Of a stretch of 64,000 nt of DNA, positions 16,629 through 26,527 are shown piece by piece. Position numbers and translations under genes: made by a program. Numbering within the stretch: position 1 is the first letter of the stretch; every line of letters begins with the position of its first letter. Below the pieces are notes generated by a model that saw only the letters and a program-made list of their open reading frames with translations, was not told where the DNA came from and did no database searches. The DNA is from Gimesia algae. GTDB taxonomy: Bacteria > Planctomycetota > Planctomycetia > Planctomycetales > Planctomycetaceae. Location: assembly GCF_007746795.1 (NCBI RefSeq), contig NZ_CP036343.1, positions 310,001 to 374,000 of the forward strand, written 5' to 3'.

Positions 16629-19349
16629 TTAACTGCTGATCGAATTCTGCAGACCATCCAGCGCCGTCTGCTGTGAATTCAACTGGTTGACGATGGTTTC
16701 CTGTAGTGTGAACTGTCGAATGAGTCGCTCACGTCTGGCTTCCAGAATCGTATTCAATTCATCAACGCGTGTATTCAATGCCAGTGCCGAAGCCTTTAGT
16801 GAATCGGTTTGTGCTTTGAGTGTTCCGGTAAACGGGTCAGTCATTGCTGTAATGACATCATTCATGACGACGGCGAACCCGGTGTCCTCCTGCTGGAAGA
16901 ATTCGGTGACAGCATCGGGGTCGTCAGCCAGCAGTGATTCGAGAGTGGCGCTGTTTAACTGCAATTTACCGCTGCCATTAAACTGAACTCCCAGCTGAGC
17001 CATGCTTTTGACAGAGCTGTTACTGATGGACAGCTTTTTCGTCAACATTCCTTCCAGGCGGGAAACGGTTGTCTGGACCAGACTGTTTCCGTTCAGCACG
17101 CCACGTGCATTGGTTTCGGAATCGTAACCGGTGAGTGAGTTCTTGGCGTCCACAAAACTGTTGTACGCATTAATGAAGGTCGTGACTGTGCTCTTAATTC
17201 CCGAAGTATCGCGGGCCACATTAATGGTTGACGATGACAACCCGGTAGAAAGGAGATCGATTTCCAGTCCCGTGATGGCGTCGTCAAAACTGTTGGTCGA
17301 GGAAGTCAGCAGGAACGAAGTCTGGGGGTTGCTACCGATACGGATCAATGCATCATCTGCATCCACGGATGTGGAGAAACCGAAATTATAATCGCTTTCC
17401 AGAATCAATTCGCCTGCCGCACCACTACGGGACGATGTAATCGATAGCCGGGCAGAATTAAAAGCCGTCCCATCGTCGATAATGGTGGCGGAAGCAACCC
17501 CGGTCGCATTGATTTTTTCTGTGATATCCTGGAGTGTGTCAGTCGCTTCAACGGAAATCTCCGTGAGCTGTCGACTGGTGACTCCGGTTGTTCCCGAGCC
17601 TTTTATGCCCAGGCTGGCCGCGACGGTGCCACCGGAAACTTCTTCGACTTTGACATCAAATGAGCTGCCCCCGGTGCCTTCTACAATAAAGCCGTCACCG
17701 TAATCGTTTAACCGTGCATTGATCTGTGCTCCGGCGGTGGCTGCAGCTTCATTGATTTTTGTGAGGACATCCCCAATCGTTTTTGTGGTGGCTGAGTCAG
17801 ATAATTTGACATTGAAGCTGACACCATCACGGTCTGTGATTCGAATACTTCCGGTTGTGACTGGTGTTCCGTTTTTACCATAGGTTGAGAGTGAAGTATC
17901 CTCGTTGATGTAGCGTAAATCGAGTGAACCGGAATCAACGGTGTGTTTTGAGTCACCCAGAACGGTATCAATTTTCAGGAAGCTGCCCAGGTTCCCGGTT
18001 GTATCCTGGATTTCAATCGACGTGCCCGAAGCAGCGGAGGTATCTTTGATCTGGATGCCTGTTTTGGTGGCGTTGAGACTGGCCTCAATTTGAATGCTGC
18101 CGTTGGCGTTGATGGCATTGATCACATCGTCCAGTGTTTCCACTCCGGAAAAATCAATGGTGGCATTGCCGCCGGCTCCATCTTCAAAGTAAACCTGGCC
18201 GGCATCGAGCACAGTGCTGGTTGAGGACACGCCTCCATTTAAATTCCGCAGAAGTACAGAATTCAAACCACCCGACAGAGTACCCGTGATAGTGCCACCC
18301 AGGCCCGTGGTCTGGATGCCCAGTTCTCTGGCTGCGAGCGAACCGTTTAAAGCAGTGACTTCAAATGGTGTAGCAACACCGCCGGTGTTATCAGTCAGGC
18401 TGAGCTTACCGTCACTGGTGATGGCCGCAGTGATCTTTCCACCATTCGATGCGTGGTTGTTGACCAGGTCAACAACGTCACCGACCGTTTGTGCAGAGTC
18501 CAGATCGATATTAAACGTTGAAGCATCAGAGGCGGTGATCTGAAAATCTTCGGAGCCGGATACGGTGGTAATACCATTACCGTCATTGATCTGCGCCAGA
18601 TTGAAATCGCTGGTCACGCGGTAGACCGAATCACCTGTTAAAGTCGAACCTGCAACAGACTGCAGTATACCCAGGTCGGCGGCTGTTTTTCCTCCAGAGA
18701 CTTCTGCGACTTTTAGTGTTCCGAGACCGGAGCTCGTGTCTGTAAGAACCAGATGGTCATCTTCAATGCTGGCAACAATGGAAGTTGCCGAGCCGTTAAT
18801 CTCGTCAACGACATCATCAATGGTGAGGGTTCGCGTCAGATCGATGACTTCTGTCTGGCCATCCCTGTCGGTGATGCGAATGCTGCCCCGCTGAACTCCC
18901 AGGCCATTATTCAATTCTTCCAGCAGCTTGGAATCATCCAGTTTTCCACCTTGTGAAAGTGTGATGGTAGTGGCGGTGCCCAGGGGAGTAGTGTCGGAGT
19001 CCGCAAATCCATTTGAGACAATCTGGTGATTCGATGAAAGTCTTAATCCCTGCAGCTGATAAGTGGCTGCGGTCGCGGTGCTGTTGGCGGCGACACTGAA
19101 CTGGCTGCTATCAGAACTGGTGGCCTTCAGGGTTTCGAAGGTACTTTTCTGGTTCAGTTTCTGAACGGCTGTGTTAAGCGTCAACAGGTTGGCTTCGAGG
19201 GTTTTGATGCCCCCTTCGGTTGCCTCAAATGCGGATGCACGGTTCGCAAGTTTCACCAGAGCGTTACGTTGTACGCCGATGATTGCATCAGCGATTTCCG
19301 TGATGTTCAATCCGGTTGCCAGACCGACACCGGAACTGATGCCTGACAT
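16629..19349 (-). CDS. fliD: Flagellar filament cap protein FliD, enlarged
   Basis: This 906-residue protein is FliD (hook-associated protein 2), which caps the growing filament and helps flagellin insert. The N-terminal domain starts SSGVGLATGLNITEIADAI and the C-terminal domain carries the expected coiled-coil ends (about residues 690-900). The protein is far longer than the usual 450-700 residues. The extra length lies in the middle, which holds repeated flagellin-hook-IN-like units: two copies of GSIRITDRDG, plus TVGDVVDLVNNHAS, TLDDVINAINANGS and TLQDITEKINATG. AGGT stands 5 bases before the ATG. A sigma-28-like box lies about 85 bases upstream. Confidence 0.95.
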   Translation of the reverse strand: MSGISSGVGLATGLNITEIADAIIGVQRNALVKLANRASAFEATEGGIKTLEANLLTLNTAVQKLNQKSTFETLKATSSDSSQFSVAANSTATAATYQLQGLRLSSNHQIVSNGFADSDTTPLGTATTITLSQGGKLDDSKLLEELNNGLGVQRGSIRITDRDGQTEVIDLTRTLTIDDVVDEINGSATSIVASIEDDHLVLTDTSSGLGTLKVAEVSGGKTAADLGILQSVAGSTLTGDSVYRVTSDFNLAQINDGNGITTVSGSEDFQITASDASTFNIDLDSAQTVGDVVDLVNNHASNGGKITAAITSDGKLSLTDNTGGVATPFEVTALNGSLAARELGIQTTGLGGTITGTLSGGLNSVLLRNLNGGVSSTSTVLDAGQVYFEDGAGGNATIDFSGVETLDDVINAINANGSIQIEASLNATKTGIQIKDTSAASGTSIEIQDTTGNLGSFLKIDTVLGDSKHTVDSGSLDLRYINEDTSLSTYGKNGTPVTTGSIRITDRDGVSFNVKLSDSATTKTIGDVLTKINEAAATAGAQINARLNDYGDGFIVEGTGGSSFDVKVEEVSGGTVAASLGIKGSGTTGVTSRQLTEISVEATDTLQDITEKINATGVASATIIDDGTAFNSARLSITSSRSGAAGELILESDYNFGFSTSVDADDALIRIGSNPQTSFLLTSSTNSFDDAITGLEIDLLSTGLSSSTINVARDTSGIKSTVTTFINAYNSFVDAKNSLTGYDSETNARGVLNGNSLVQTTVSRLEGMLTKKLSISNSSVKSMAQLGVQFNGSGKLQLNSATLESLLADDPDAVTEFFQQEDTGFAVVMNDVITAMTDPFTGTLKAQTDSLKASALALNTRVDELNTILEARRERLIRQFTLQETIVNQLNSQQTALDGLQNSISS

Positions 19350-19431
19350 GTTACCTAACCTGTATTAAGGTTGAATGAGATAATGTTTTTCATAATCAGT
19401 CCGCGCATGCGGAACTACTGCATCTAACTAT

Positions 19432-19460
19432 TTATCGGTTAGTCAAAGCTTACTGCTTGA
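19432..19460 (-). promoter_or_regulatory. Candidate sigma-28-type promoter for fliD
   Basis: On the minus strand, ACCGATAA (19439-19432) matches seven of eight bases of the FliA -10 element GCCGATAA. A TCAA (19460-19457) stands 17 bases upstream, a poor match to the TAAA -35 element. The site is 83 bases from the fliD start, in the 190-base gap after the methyltransferase gene. This is a pattern match only. Confidence 0.35.
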
Positions 19461-19539
19461 GTAGAGTGCTTGATTACAGCGCTGCTGTTCTGACTTTGAC
19501 CTGGACTCTATCGGTTGTAGTGAATATGTATGTTGTGGT

Positions 19540-20322
19540 TTATTCGATCACTGCGTAGGAAAGAGAAGTAGCAAACGGAAATCTCTTCAAACGCAGGTTT
19601 GGCAGCCCTAGAGTTTCCATGGCGGCCAGTGTTTCTCCGGGAAATAAATCCATATTGAGTTCATCAAAGGCGATAATTGCCCCTTTGGGCATCCGGGGAA
19701 TCAGCAGTTCCAGCGCGACTTTGGTTGGCTCGTACAGGTCTGCATCCAGATGCAGCAGTGAAACTACCAGGTGCTGATTCTTTTCCAGGTACTCTGGCAG
19801 TGAAACGCTGATGTCTCCTTTCACCAGTTCGACCTTAGAAATATGATTCAGGTAACGTGAGGAATTATAAACCTGAATCGCTTTCTCCAGGTCTTCCATG
19901 GCATTTTCTTCTGATTTAAAGCCACCGACTTCCAGATGTTCGCTGGTACCCGTTGTGTCTTTCTCACTCAATGAGGGAAAGCCTTCAAATGTATCAAAGC
20001 CGATAATTTTGCGGAGATAATTGACCGGTTCCAGAATCGCGCTGAATTGTGCCCATGCCATCAGGCTGGCACCACGGTGTACACCCAGTTCAACAACAGA
20101 TCCGTTGACTTCCAGCTGCTGTTTAAAAATTTCATAGCGGGCCAGCAGTTTAGTAATGGATTGCCGGGAGACGTACTTGGTAAACGCATCGAGTTTGTTC
20201 AGATTCGTGCCGACACTCGATTCCCAGTATGCTTCGACAGCATTCAACGCATTAAGGTCACTGTCAGACTGGTTTTGTGACTCGCCGACGTTCCCTTTTA
20301 ACAGCCCTTTTTTTTCTGCCAT
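19540..20322 (-). CDS. TylF-type SAM methyltransferase
   Basis: The protein has 260 residues from the ATG at 20322. The SAM-binding glycine loop is VVELGVHRGASLM, followed by IIGFDTFEGFPSLSEKD and LLHLDADLYEPTKVALE, the pattern of TylF/MycF/NovP-like sugar O-methyltransferases (the DAD segment holds the metal ligands in that family). An upstream in-frame start at 20439 would overlap the PhyH gene and adds a non-conserved stretch. The place between the dioxygenase and fliD genes suggests that it methylates a flagellar glycan. Acceptor unknown. Confidence 0.85.
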   Translation of the reverse strand: MAEKKGLLKGNVGESQNQSDSDLNALNAVEAYWESSVGTNLNKLDAFTKYVSRQSITKLLARYEIFKQQLEVNGSVVELGVHRGASLMAWAQFSAILEPVNYLRKIIGFDTFEGFPSLSEKDTTGTSEHLEVGGFKSEENAMEDLEKAIQVYNSSRYLNHISKVELVKGDISVSLPEYLEKNQHLVVSLLHLDADLYEPTKVALELLIPRMPKGAIIAFDELNMDLFPGETLAAMETLGLPNLRLKRFPFATSLSYAVIE

Positions 20323-20377
20323 TTCAGTTGCGCTTTTATAATGAAGTGTGAAGGGGATCTGACAGGATGTAGCCTGA

Positions 20378-21229
20378 TTAAGATGCGGTTCGCTGCATCG
20401 CCTGTCTGGCATGGGTGATATCTCTGATCCGCCAGCCATCTCTCAAAAACTGCGGATCTCTCAGGTCTCGATACCGCAGATTTAACACAAACCGGACATG
20501 ATCTGATTGATTCTTACAGGGAGTATGTGGAGTCAGGCTGTGAAACAGCAATACGTCGCCGACTTCCAGTTCCGTTGGTACAACACGTTCATATTGCTGA
20601 ACTACCGCGGGAGGCAAAGAATGCCATTTTGTGTTGATGCCATGGTTATGTTCATCATGGGCGACCGGGGCTTTCTGGTGTTCTCCCAGCGCGAGCGTCA
20701 GACTCCCGTTATTCCGATCCGTTTTCTGCAGCGGTGCATACAGGGTGATCGTAGAATAGGGACCTTCGTTGTAATACCAGTCCTGATGCCATGAAGCGAG
20801 ATGCCATTCCGCGTGGGGCATACTCATGAGAATAATGTAACGATCATGGATTGAGAGTTCCGGAGAGAGCAGTGCTTCGAGGATCGCCAGTAATTTGGGA
20901 TGTGCTCCCATTGAGTGTAAAGCAGGCGCAGCATTCATGGAATCATATAAAACACTCTGCGCACCAGGATGGTTCCGTTCCAGTTCACGCAGGCGATCGC
21001 TGATCTGTACGATTTCATTCGCGTCTTGTGAAGTGCTGGCGCCGAAGTGTCGTTCCAGGAGAGAGAGTCGGCCTGACATATCTTTGCGGATGGAAAGAAA
21101 CTCATCAGGTGAGAACAGTCCCTTTACCAGGATCGCACCTTCTTCTGCATATTGTTGTTTGAGTGCGTCTGAAAGTTCAAAACCGTCCTGGGGACAGTTC
21201 AGAGTGCATAATTGATTGAGGGGCAGCAT
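20378..21229 (-). CDS. Phytanoyl-CoA dioxygenase family (PhyH)
   Basis: This 283-residue protein is a predicted Fe(II)/2-oxoglutarate dioxygenase. The metal triad is visible: His and Asp in WHQDWYY near residue 148 and the distal His in HSLTPHTP near 230, with an Arg (RFVLNLRYR) about 13 residues later for 2-oxoglutarate. GDVLLFHS is typical of PhyH proteins. It lies inside the flagellar locus, 38 bases downstream of the sulfotransferase-like gene. In such a setting, hydroxylation or oxidation of a sugar or side chain is plausible; the substrate is unknown. Confidence 0.88.
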   Translation of the reverse strand: MLPLNQLCTLNCPQDGFELSDALKQQYAEEGAILVKGLFSPDEFLSIRKDMSGRLSLLERHFGASTSQDANEIVQISDRLRELERNHPGAQSVLYDSMNAAPALHSMGAHPKLLAILEALLSPELSIHDRYIILMSMPHAEWHLASWHQDWYYNEGPYSTITLYAPLQKTDRNNGSLTLALGEHQKAPVAHDEHNHGINTKWHSLPPAVVQQYERVVPTELEVGDVLLFHSLTPHTPCKNQSDHVRFVLNLRYRDLRDPQFLRDGWRIRDITHARQAMQRTAS

Positions 21230-21267
21230 CGGTTTCCATCCCTGGTTAATTTTGCTGAAAGAGAAAA

Positions 21268-21957
21268 TTATTCACCGTAGCCGAACTGGGTCACGAGCGG
21301 TTTGAAAAACCGGGTGACCATAGCCTGTTCTGATTGAGAAAGTCGGTTGCGCCATTTTCCAATCATTAATGGTTGAATTGGTTCAGTGTCTACGGTGTGT
21401 TCACCATCGATTCGTAATGCTGCTGAAGTGACTGCAGTGTCGGAGACAGCTGCAGGAGCCATCAGTAGGACATTCATTTCCTGTGCAATCGCCTCAACGT
21501 CATCCAGTTTCAGCAGGACTCCCAGCTTGGTTGCCATCTGAAAGATCAGTCCTTCTGCATTTTTCAATAGATGCTCGTAAGGGATGACCATGATGCCGGG
21601 CAGGCAGAGTGCATGATGAATTTCCTGGTATGCAGCGACCGTCTGATCGACGGCATCTGCAAACGACATGTCCTGGAATTCCATTTCTGCACAAACGACG
21701 TCCCGCGGATCTCGATAGTGATAAAAGGGGCGTATGGCATCATCCTGGGCAGCTGAAACCGCTTCTTCCGTCAGGAAATCGAACTGCAGGATTAACCGCT
21801 CATTCACATCCATGGTGCCGATGAGCTGGTTGAGTTCTTCAACAGAATTTGCCTTCTCAACTCGAAACTCAAGGCTTTGATGCTGCCAGATTTTCTGAAA
21901 GACGGCTTGTGACCAGTCTGTACCTGAGTTGGGAATGCCGAAATTGAAAATGATCAT
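21268..21957 (-). CDS. Sulfotransferase-like protein
   Basis: This 229-residue protein resembles PAPS-dependent sulfotransferases. The N-terminal strand-loop GIPNSGTDW corresponds to the 5'-phosphosulfate loop, although the usual Lys is absent. HYRDPRDVV near residue 82 is the 3'-phosphate segment, and VIPYEHLLKNAEG matches the family's later Y-E-x-L motif. The end KWRNRLSQSEQ resembles the G-x-W-K/R substrate-side loop. AGGAAG precedes the ATG by 5 bases. In this locus it could sulfate a flagellar glycan. Loss of the lysine makes activity less certain. Confidence 0.8.
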   Translation of the reverse strand: MIIFNFGIPNSGTDWSQAVFQKIWQHQSLEFRVEKANSVEELNQLIGTMDVNERLILQFDFLTEEAVSAAQDDAIRPFYHYRDPRDVVCAEMEFQDMSFADAVDQTVAAYQEIHHALCLPGIMVIPYEHLLKNAEGLIFQMATKLGVLLKLDDVEAIAQEMNVLLMAPAAVSDTAVTSAALRIDGEHTVDTEPIQPLMIGKWRNRLSQSEQAMVTRFFKPLVTQFGYGE

Positions 21958-22027
21958 AATACTTCCTGTATGAGATGAAGCTTAGAAAATTTGACAGAGG
22001 AGAACGCCTGGCAGGATTTATGAATTT

Positions 22028-25000
22028 CTATTTGAGATCCAGTTCGTTTGCTTCACGCTGACGAGTTTTCTGCGTGAGGAATTGCGGACGCGGAACTTTC
22101 GTTTCTGCCTGTGTACTGCGGTAGGGATGCTGATCCTGAAAATAATCAATAAGTTTTCCCTGGTATTCAATCAGTAGCGTTTCAAAGGGGATTTGATTAC
22201 GTTGAATTTCCAGTACGATATCTGCGGCCCGCCATTGCGTGGCAATCAGAATGATATCCACTGGTTCTGCGATGAGCTTATCACGGAAGTAGATTTCCTG
22301 GCCGGTTCCCGGGACGAACGTGCCGACTTTGTTCATGTCGGAATCAATCACTGTCGGGAACCGCTCTTTGTCCAGTTTGTGCTGATTGATGAAGGCAGCC
22401 GCTTTCCCCGTGCCTCCCCAGATGGCAGTTCGCTTGCCGGTCTCTGCGAGTTCGTCAAACTGAAACGCGAGTTGTGTTGCTGACTGCAGAGCTTTTTCCT
22501 GAAATGCGATCGCCTGCCGCGCCAGTTCCACCTGATGACTCTGGGGTTGGAAGCTGGCCATCCCGTAGATGACTTCGTCGTTATAACTGGTTTCAATCAG
22601 GTCAACACTGGTGGCACAGCGTTTCAGTAAGCGTTCCAATGAGAGTGTTGTGAAATGTGAGTTGTGTTCGTAGAAGAAATCCACAGTACGACCGGCGGCC
22701 AGTACGCCATCTATACAGGGGACTTCAATAAACAGACTGGTTTCACAATCAGCTACATTGGCAGCAAATGCGACTTCCTGAGCAAATCCCAACGGGTTCA
22801 TCAGGTGTTCGAAAACATGGCGGCTGATAATGAGATCCGGCTTCAACTCAGCCAGATGCAGGCCTGGTTCAAACAGCATGGCACGGGCTTCGATCAAGCC
22901 ATCTTCGGTTTCGATCTCTGCGTTGGGATCAAAGCCAATGAATTTTCCCCAGGGTATTTTTTTTGCCAGGGAACGCAGTAAATGTCCTTCGCCGCAACCA
23001 ATTTCCACAACGATTGGATTTTCCGGGAGTCTGACGGCAATCAGGTCACAGACATTCTGCAGGTGTTCGGACCAGATTGCACCTTTGTTAAACATCAGGT
23101 TGGGTTTATCAGAATAAGGGACCTTGGCATAATCAAAGGCAGCATTTGAGATGTGGCCACAGTCCACGCATCGCATAAAATCATGTGGCAGTCGTTCCAT
23201 TGCCTGAGCTTCTTCACAGCTTTGAGGCCACGCCAATGTGGTCAATGGCAGTAATCCCCCATCGTAAAACTGGACTGCGATATGATAACCACAGGCGGGA
23301 CAGGTGTAATTCTGCATGGCAGAATTCAGGATTTTGATGTAGTCAGCGTTTCCTGTCTGATTTAATGAAGCATCCATGCTGGGTTCCTTGTTGATGTCCG
23401 AGCTATTCAGACTGAGAGATGATTGTTTGTCAGGCTGCTGGGTATCGCTGTGTTTTAATGCTGATTCGAAAAAAGATTCCATTTCCCGAACCGTATTGAT
23501 GTCTTCAAAAACCAGATGACTTTTGGAGAGGATTTTCAGGCGAAGCTGATCGCGGAATGCTTCATCAGCACCGATGCGACAGGCCAGTTCGATATACTCA
23601 TCAATCGTAGAAACGACGCAATCCTGAAGCCCCATCTTCTTATAAATCGCGAGCATGCCCCGCCCGCGCATGTATTTTGCCGGCAGCGTGACAACCGGGG
23701 TTCCGATTGCCATCGACTGATAGGATGTATTTCCGCCTCCAAAGTGGAGAGGGTCAAGCAGTACATCAGAAATATAAATCAGATTCAAAAAGTCAGATGT
23801 TGCCATCCCGCGTAACCAGTGAATCCGATCCACCACGTCCGGGAATGTGTTATTGAAACGTTCAACCAGCAGATTTTTCCATTTGGAGTTTTTGTCACGA
23901 ATCATGACAATCCGTGCCTGCGGGTCCTTTCGCAGAATTCCCGCCAGAATCTGATCAAATTCGGGATGAATTTTAAACAGCGTCTGAGGGCAGGCATAAA
24001 CGTGTTCGTCATCGGAAAGCCCGAACGCAGCCCGTGCTTTAATCTTTTCAGGCAGCGTAGGGCGATAGTAGTACGAAGGAAGCGCATCCAATTGTACCAG
24101 TTGCTCTGAATAATGTTCTTCGGCATCTTCCGGCTCGATCAGTTTGCTGGAGATAAAGTAGTCGATGGTTTTTAAACCGGTTGTAATCGGGTGTCCCCAG
24201 GTCACACATTGGATAGGGGCATGTCGCGTGGTGGCCAGCGAGAAGATAAGGGGGTCCATGCCGATATCGGCATAAAACAGAATATCCAGTTCCAGGCTTT
24301 GTAATCGTTGATTGGCCTGCAGGAGGTCAATCCCTAGAAAGACATATTCGTCTGAGTTGGCACGAATTTCCTGGGCAACGTTGTCATTATGTTTTAATGG
24401 TGAGATGGTGATGACATGATATTTTTCACGATCAAAATTCTTGATGATTCCTTTCATCAGGGTCCCGATTGTATGTGCATAGAACAGGTTGGAGATAAAG
24501 CCGATTCGGATGCGACCATCTCGTTCTACTGTTGGGTTTTGTTGATTCCAACTGAGTGTGTTCTTTAGTTGATGCAACTCCGCCATACGTTCGATAATCG
24601 GCCGATCGTTATATCCCTGGTAAGCGAGATAAAACGTACCGGGAGTTAATTTGATTGAAGCGTCGATCTGAATCTCGTCGGCGTGCATCTCTTCAATTTT
24701 TTCCATAAAGGATATACGCACATCCTCAATCGCTTCCTGGGAAGCAGGTATGGGAGGCAGCAAGCTGGCGATCGCAAGTCGATATTCCGGCAGGGGGCGC
24801 AATTGGAAAGCTTTCTCCAATGCCTCTTTTGCTTCTTCGAACTGACCCATGCCTTGGTAGAGAGACGCCAGATTATTGTAAATGGAGGGACTGGAATCAT
24901 CGAGTTTCAACGCACGCTGGAAATATTTGAGTGCTTTACGGGTTTGCTTTTTTTGATTGCTGAAGAATCCGCGAAAGCTCCAGAGAGTGGCGTTATCAGG

Positions 25001-26224
25001 ATGATCATTGAGCGCTTGCTTTGTCTGCTCTTCAGCATCCTCCATTCGCAATTGTGATGAATAGAGGTCGATCAGTTTTAATCGTGACTGAAGATGATCC
25101 GGTTCCAGCTCAACCAGTAATTCAAAATAGCCAACAGCAGAACCGATTTTTTTTTGCCGTAATCTGACGGAACCCATTCCATACAGGGAAGCAGTGTTCG
25201 TCTGGTCGCTCTGGTAGAGACTTTGGAAGATTTCATAGGCATTGTCCAGGTCGCCGAGCGATGCCATCAGAGACCCCAGGTGAAAAGCAGCACCAGGATG
25301 ATTTCGGTGTTTTTCCAGAACTTCTCGATACGCGAGCATTGCCTGGGAAATTTCTTTTGACTTTTCGAATGCCTTACCCAGGTGAAATAAAATTTCATAA
25401 TTATCTGGTGCCTGCTTTAACGCATCCTGAAAACATTTGATGGCGGATTCAAATTCTTTCTGCGCGGAATAAACGATGCCCAGGTTGTTTTTGATTTCCC
25501 AACTACCTGGATGTAACACGATCGCTTTTTGGAGCACCGTGATTGCTGCTTCGTATTTCTGCTGTGATGTCAGAAAGACAGCGTAATTTTTCAGAGTACC
25601 AATATCATCAGGAGCAAACTGCAGTGCCCGTTGATAGGACTTTTCGGCAGCTTCCGGGGCGTCTGATTTCGCGAGCGCATTCGCCAGATTGAAATGAGCC
25701 GTATGTACCTGCGGTACCAATTTCACGACATTTCGGAAAATCGAAATCGCTTCTTCTAGCTCATCTTCTTCCTGTAAGAGGTTTCCGAGATTGATTAACG
25801 CGTCGATGTAATCGGGTTTGAGTTGAAGGGCTTTACGGTATTCATCGATGGCTGCCTGCTTTTTTCCAGAACTGGCGAGTGTGATTGCCAGATTGTAGAT
25901 GAAAGTCGGGTTCTGAGAATCCAGCTCGATGGCACGTTCATAGTTGGTAATCGCGTCTTGAAATTTTCCTAAGCCTTTACAGGCGGCACCGCGATTGGAA
26001 AAGAACGAAGCGATCCCGTCGTTCCGGCAGATCGCCCGTGTCATGAAATCGATGGCTTTGTGATATTGTTTCAGATGCAGATAGACCACACCCAGTAAAT
26101 GCAAGGCATCAATCTGTCCGGGATCGTGTTGCAAAACTTCGCGATACAGTTCTTCTGCCAGAGGGAGATTGCCCGCCTGATGCTGTTGAACCGCAGTTGC
26201 CAATAGTTCCTGAGGTGATGGCAT
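22028..26224 (-). CDS. TPR / GT41 O-GlcNAc-transferase-like / methyltransferase fusion
   Basis: This 1398-residue protein has three parts. Residues about 1-500 are TPRs (at least twelve, e.g. ALNLGNLLQEEDELEEA-type units). Residues about 565-920 match the catalytic part of GT41 (OGT/SPINDLY): FYAHTIGTLMKG gives the conserved His, CPQTLFKIHPEFD the UDP-contacting Lys, and FGGGNTSYQSMAIGTPVVT the donor loop. Residues about 970-1398 form a sugar C-methyltransferase-like module: a CPAC/CVDC zinc part, the SAM loop VVEIGCGEGHLL near 1075, and a Rossmann-like end (AIWGGTGKAAAFI). It follows fliC on the same strand, so flagellin is the likely acceptor. The fusion of a glycosyltransferase and a C-methyltransferase in one chain is unusual. 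No frameshift is visible. Confidence 0.92.
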   Translation of the reverse strand: MPSPQELLATAVQQHQAGNLPLAEELYREVLQHDPGQIDALHLLGVVYLHLKQYHKAIDFMTRAICRNDGIASFFSNRGAACKGLGKFQDAITNYERAIELDSQNPTFIYNLAITLASSGKKQAAIDEYRKALQLKPDYIDALINLGNLLQEEDELEEAISIFRNVVKLVPQVHTAHFNLANALAKSDAPEAAEKSYQRALQFAPDDIGTLKNYAVFLTSQQKYEAAITVLQKAIVLHPGSWEIKNNLGIVYSAQKEFESAIKCFQDALKQAPDNYEILFHLGKAFEKSKEISQAMLAYREVLEKHRNHPGAAFHLGSLMASLGDLDNAYEIFQSLYQSDQTNTASLYGMGSVRLRQKKIGSAVGYFELLVELEPDHLQSRLKLIDLYSSQLRMEDAEEQTKQALNDHPDNATLWSFRGFFSNQKKQTRKALKYFQRALKLDDSSPSIYNNLASLYQGMGQFEEAKEALEKAFQLRPLPEYRLAIASLLPPIPASQEAIEDVRISFMEKIEEMHADEIQIDASIKLTPGTFYLAYQGYNDRPIIERMAELHQLKNTLSWNQQNPTVERDGRIRIGFISNLFYAHTIGTLMKGIIKNFDREKYHVITISPLKHNDNVAQEIRANSDEYVFLGIDLLQANQRLQSLELDILFYADIGMDPLIFSLATTRHAPIQCVTWGHPITTGLKTIDYFISSKLIEPEDAEEHYSEQLVQLDALPSYYYRPTLPEKIKARAAFGLSDDEHVYACPQTLFKIHPEFDQILAGILRKDPQARIVMIRDKNSKWKNLLVERFNNTFPDVVDRIHWLRGMATSDFLNLIYISDVLLDPLHFGGGNTSYQSMAIGTPVVTLPAKYMRGRGMLAIYKKMGLQDCVVSTIDEYIELACRIGADEAFRDQLRLKILSKSHLVFEDINTVREMESFFESALKHSDTQQPDKQSSLSLNSSDINKEPSMDASLNQTGNADYIKILNSAMQNYTCPACGYHIAVQFYDGGLLPLTTLAWPQSCEEAQAMERLPHDFMRCVDCGHISNAAFDYAKVPYSDKPNLMFNKGAIWSEHLQNVCDLIAVRLPENPIVVEIGCGEGHLLRSLAKKIPWGKFIGFDPNAEIETEDGLIEARAMLFEPGLHLAELKPDLIISRHVFEHLMNPLGFAQEVAFAANVADCETSLFIEVPCIDGVLAAGRTVDFFYEHNSHFTTLSLERLLKRCATSVDLIETSYNDEVIYGMASFQPQSHQVELARQAIAFQEKALQSATQLAFQFDELAETGKRTAIWGGTGKAAAFINQHKLDKERFPTVIDSDMNKVGTFVPGTGQEIYFRDKLIAEPVDIILIATQWRAADIVLEIQRNQIPFETLLIEYQGKLIDYFQDQHPYRSTQAETKVPRPQFLTQKTRQREANELDLK

Positions 26225-26527
26225 GAGATCTTCTTTGAATCACTTTTGTGATTGAAAAAAATTCAAATAGTACTGAGCGAAACTGCCTGAGGCAGAACGC
26301 TCGGCAGACTTTTCCGGTTATTCTGTTTGTATCGGCTGCGGTGGGGGGCTAGATAAGCAGTTTCTCTGGTCTGCAGAAAATCAATCGTAATCTCGGTCCT
26401 TCACCTCAGAATGGTTGGTAAGCTGGGTGGGAATGAAGATATAAATAAAAAAACACTACCCATCATTGGATGGATAGTGTTTTTGTTAATTCAGTATTTC
26501 TCATTCGATGAATGAGGCCTTTGAGGA
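26225..26527. other. Gap between fliC and the GT41 fusion gene
   Basis: This 303-base gap contains the fliC terminator (26447-26485) and, nearer the fusion gene, a minus-strand GCCGATAC (26336-26329) that matches seven of eight bases of a FliA -10 box, 105 bases before the start codon. No good -35 box accompanies it. The fusion gene therefore probably has its own promoter here. No ORF is credible. Confidence 0.4.
26447..26485. terminator. Flagellin gene terminator
   Basis: A long hairpin with near-symmetric ends: AAACACTA...TAGTGTTT outside and CCATC...GATGG inside, with a four-base ATTG loop, flanked by A and T runs on both sides. It starts about 40 bases after the flagellin stop on the minus strand and is followed there by a run of seven T. 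It should end most fliC transcripts before the fusion gene. Confidence 0.85.
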
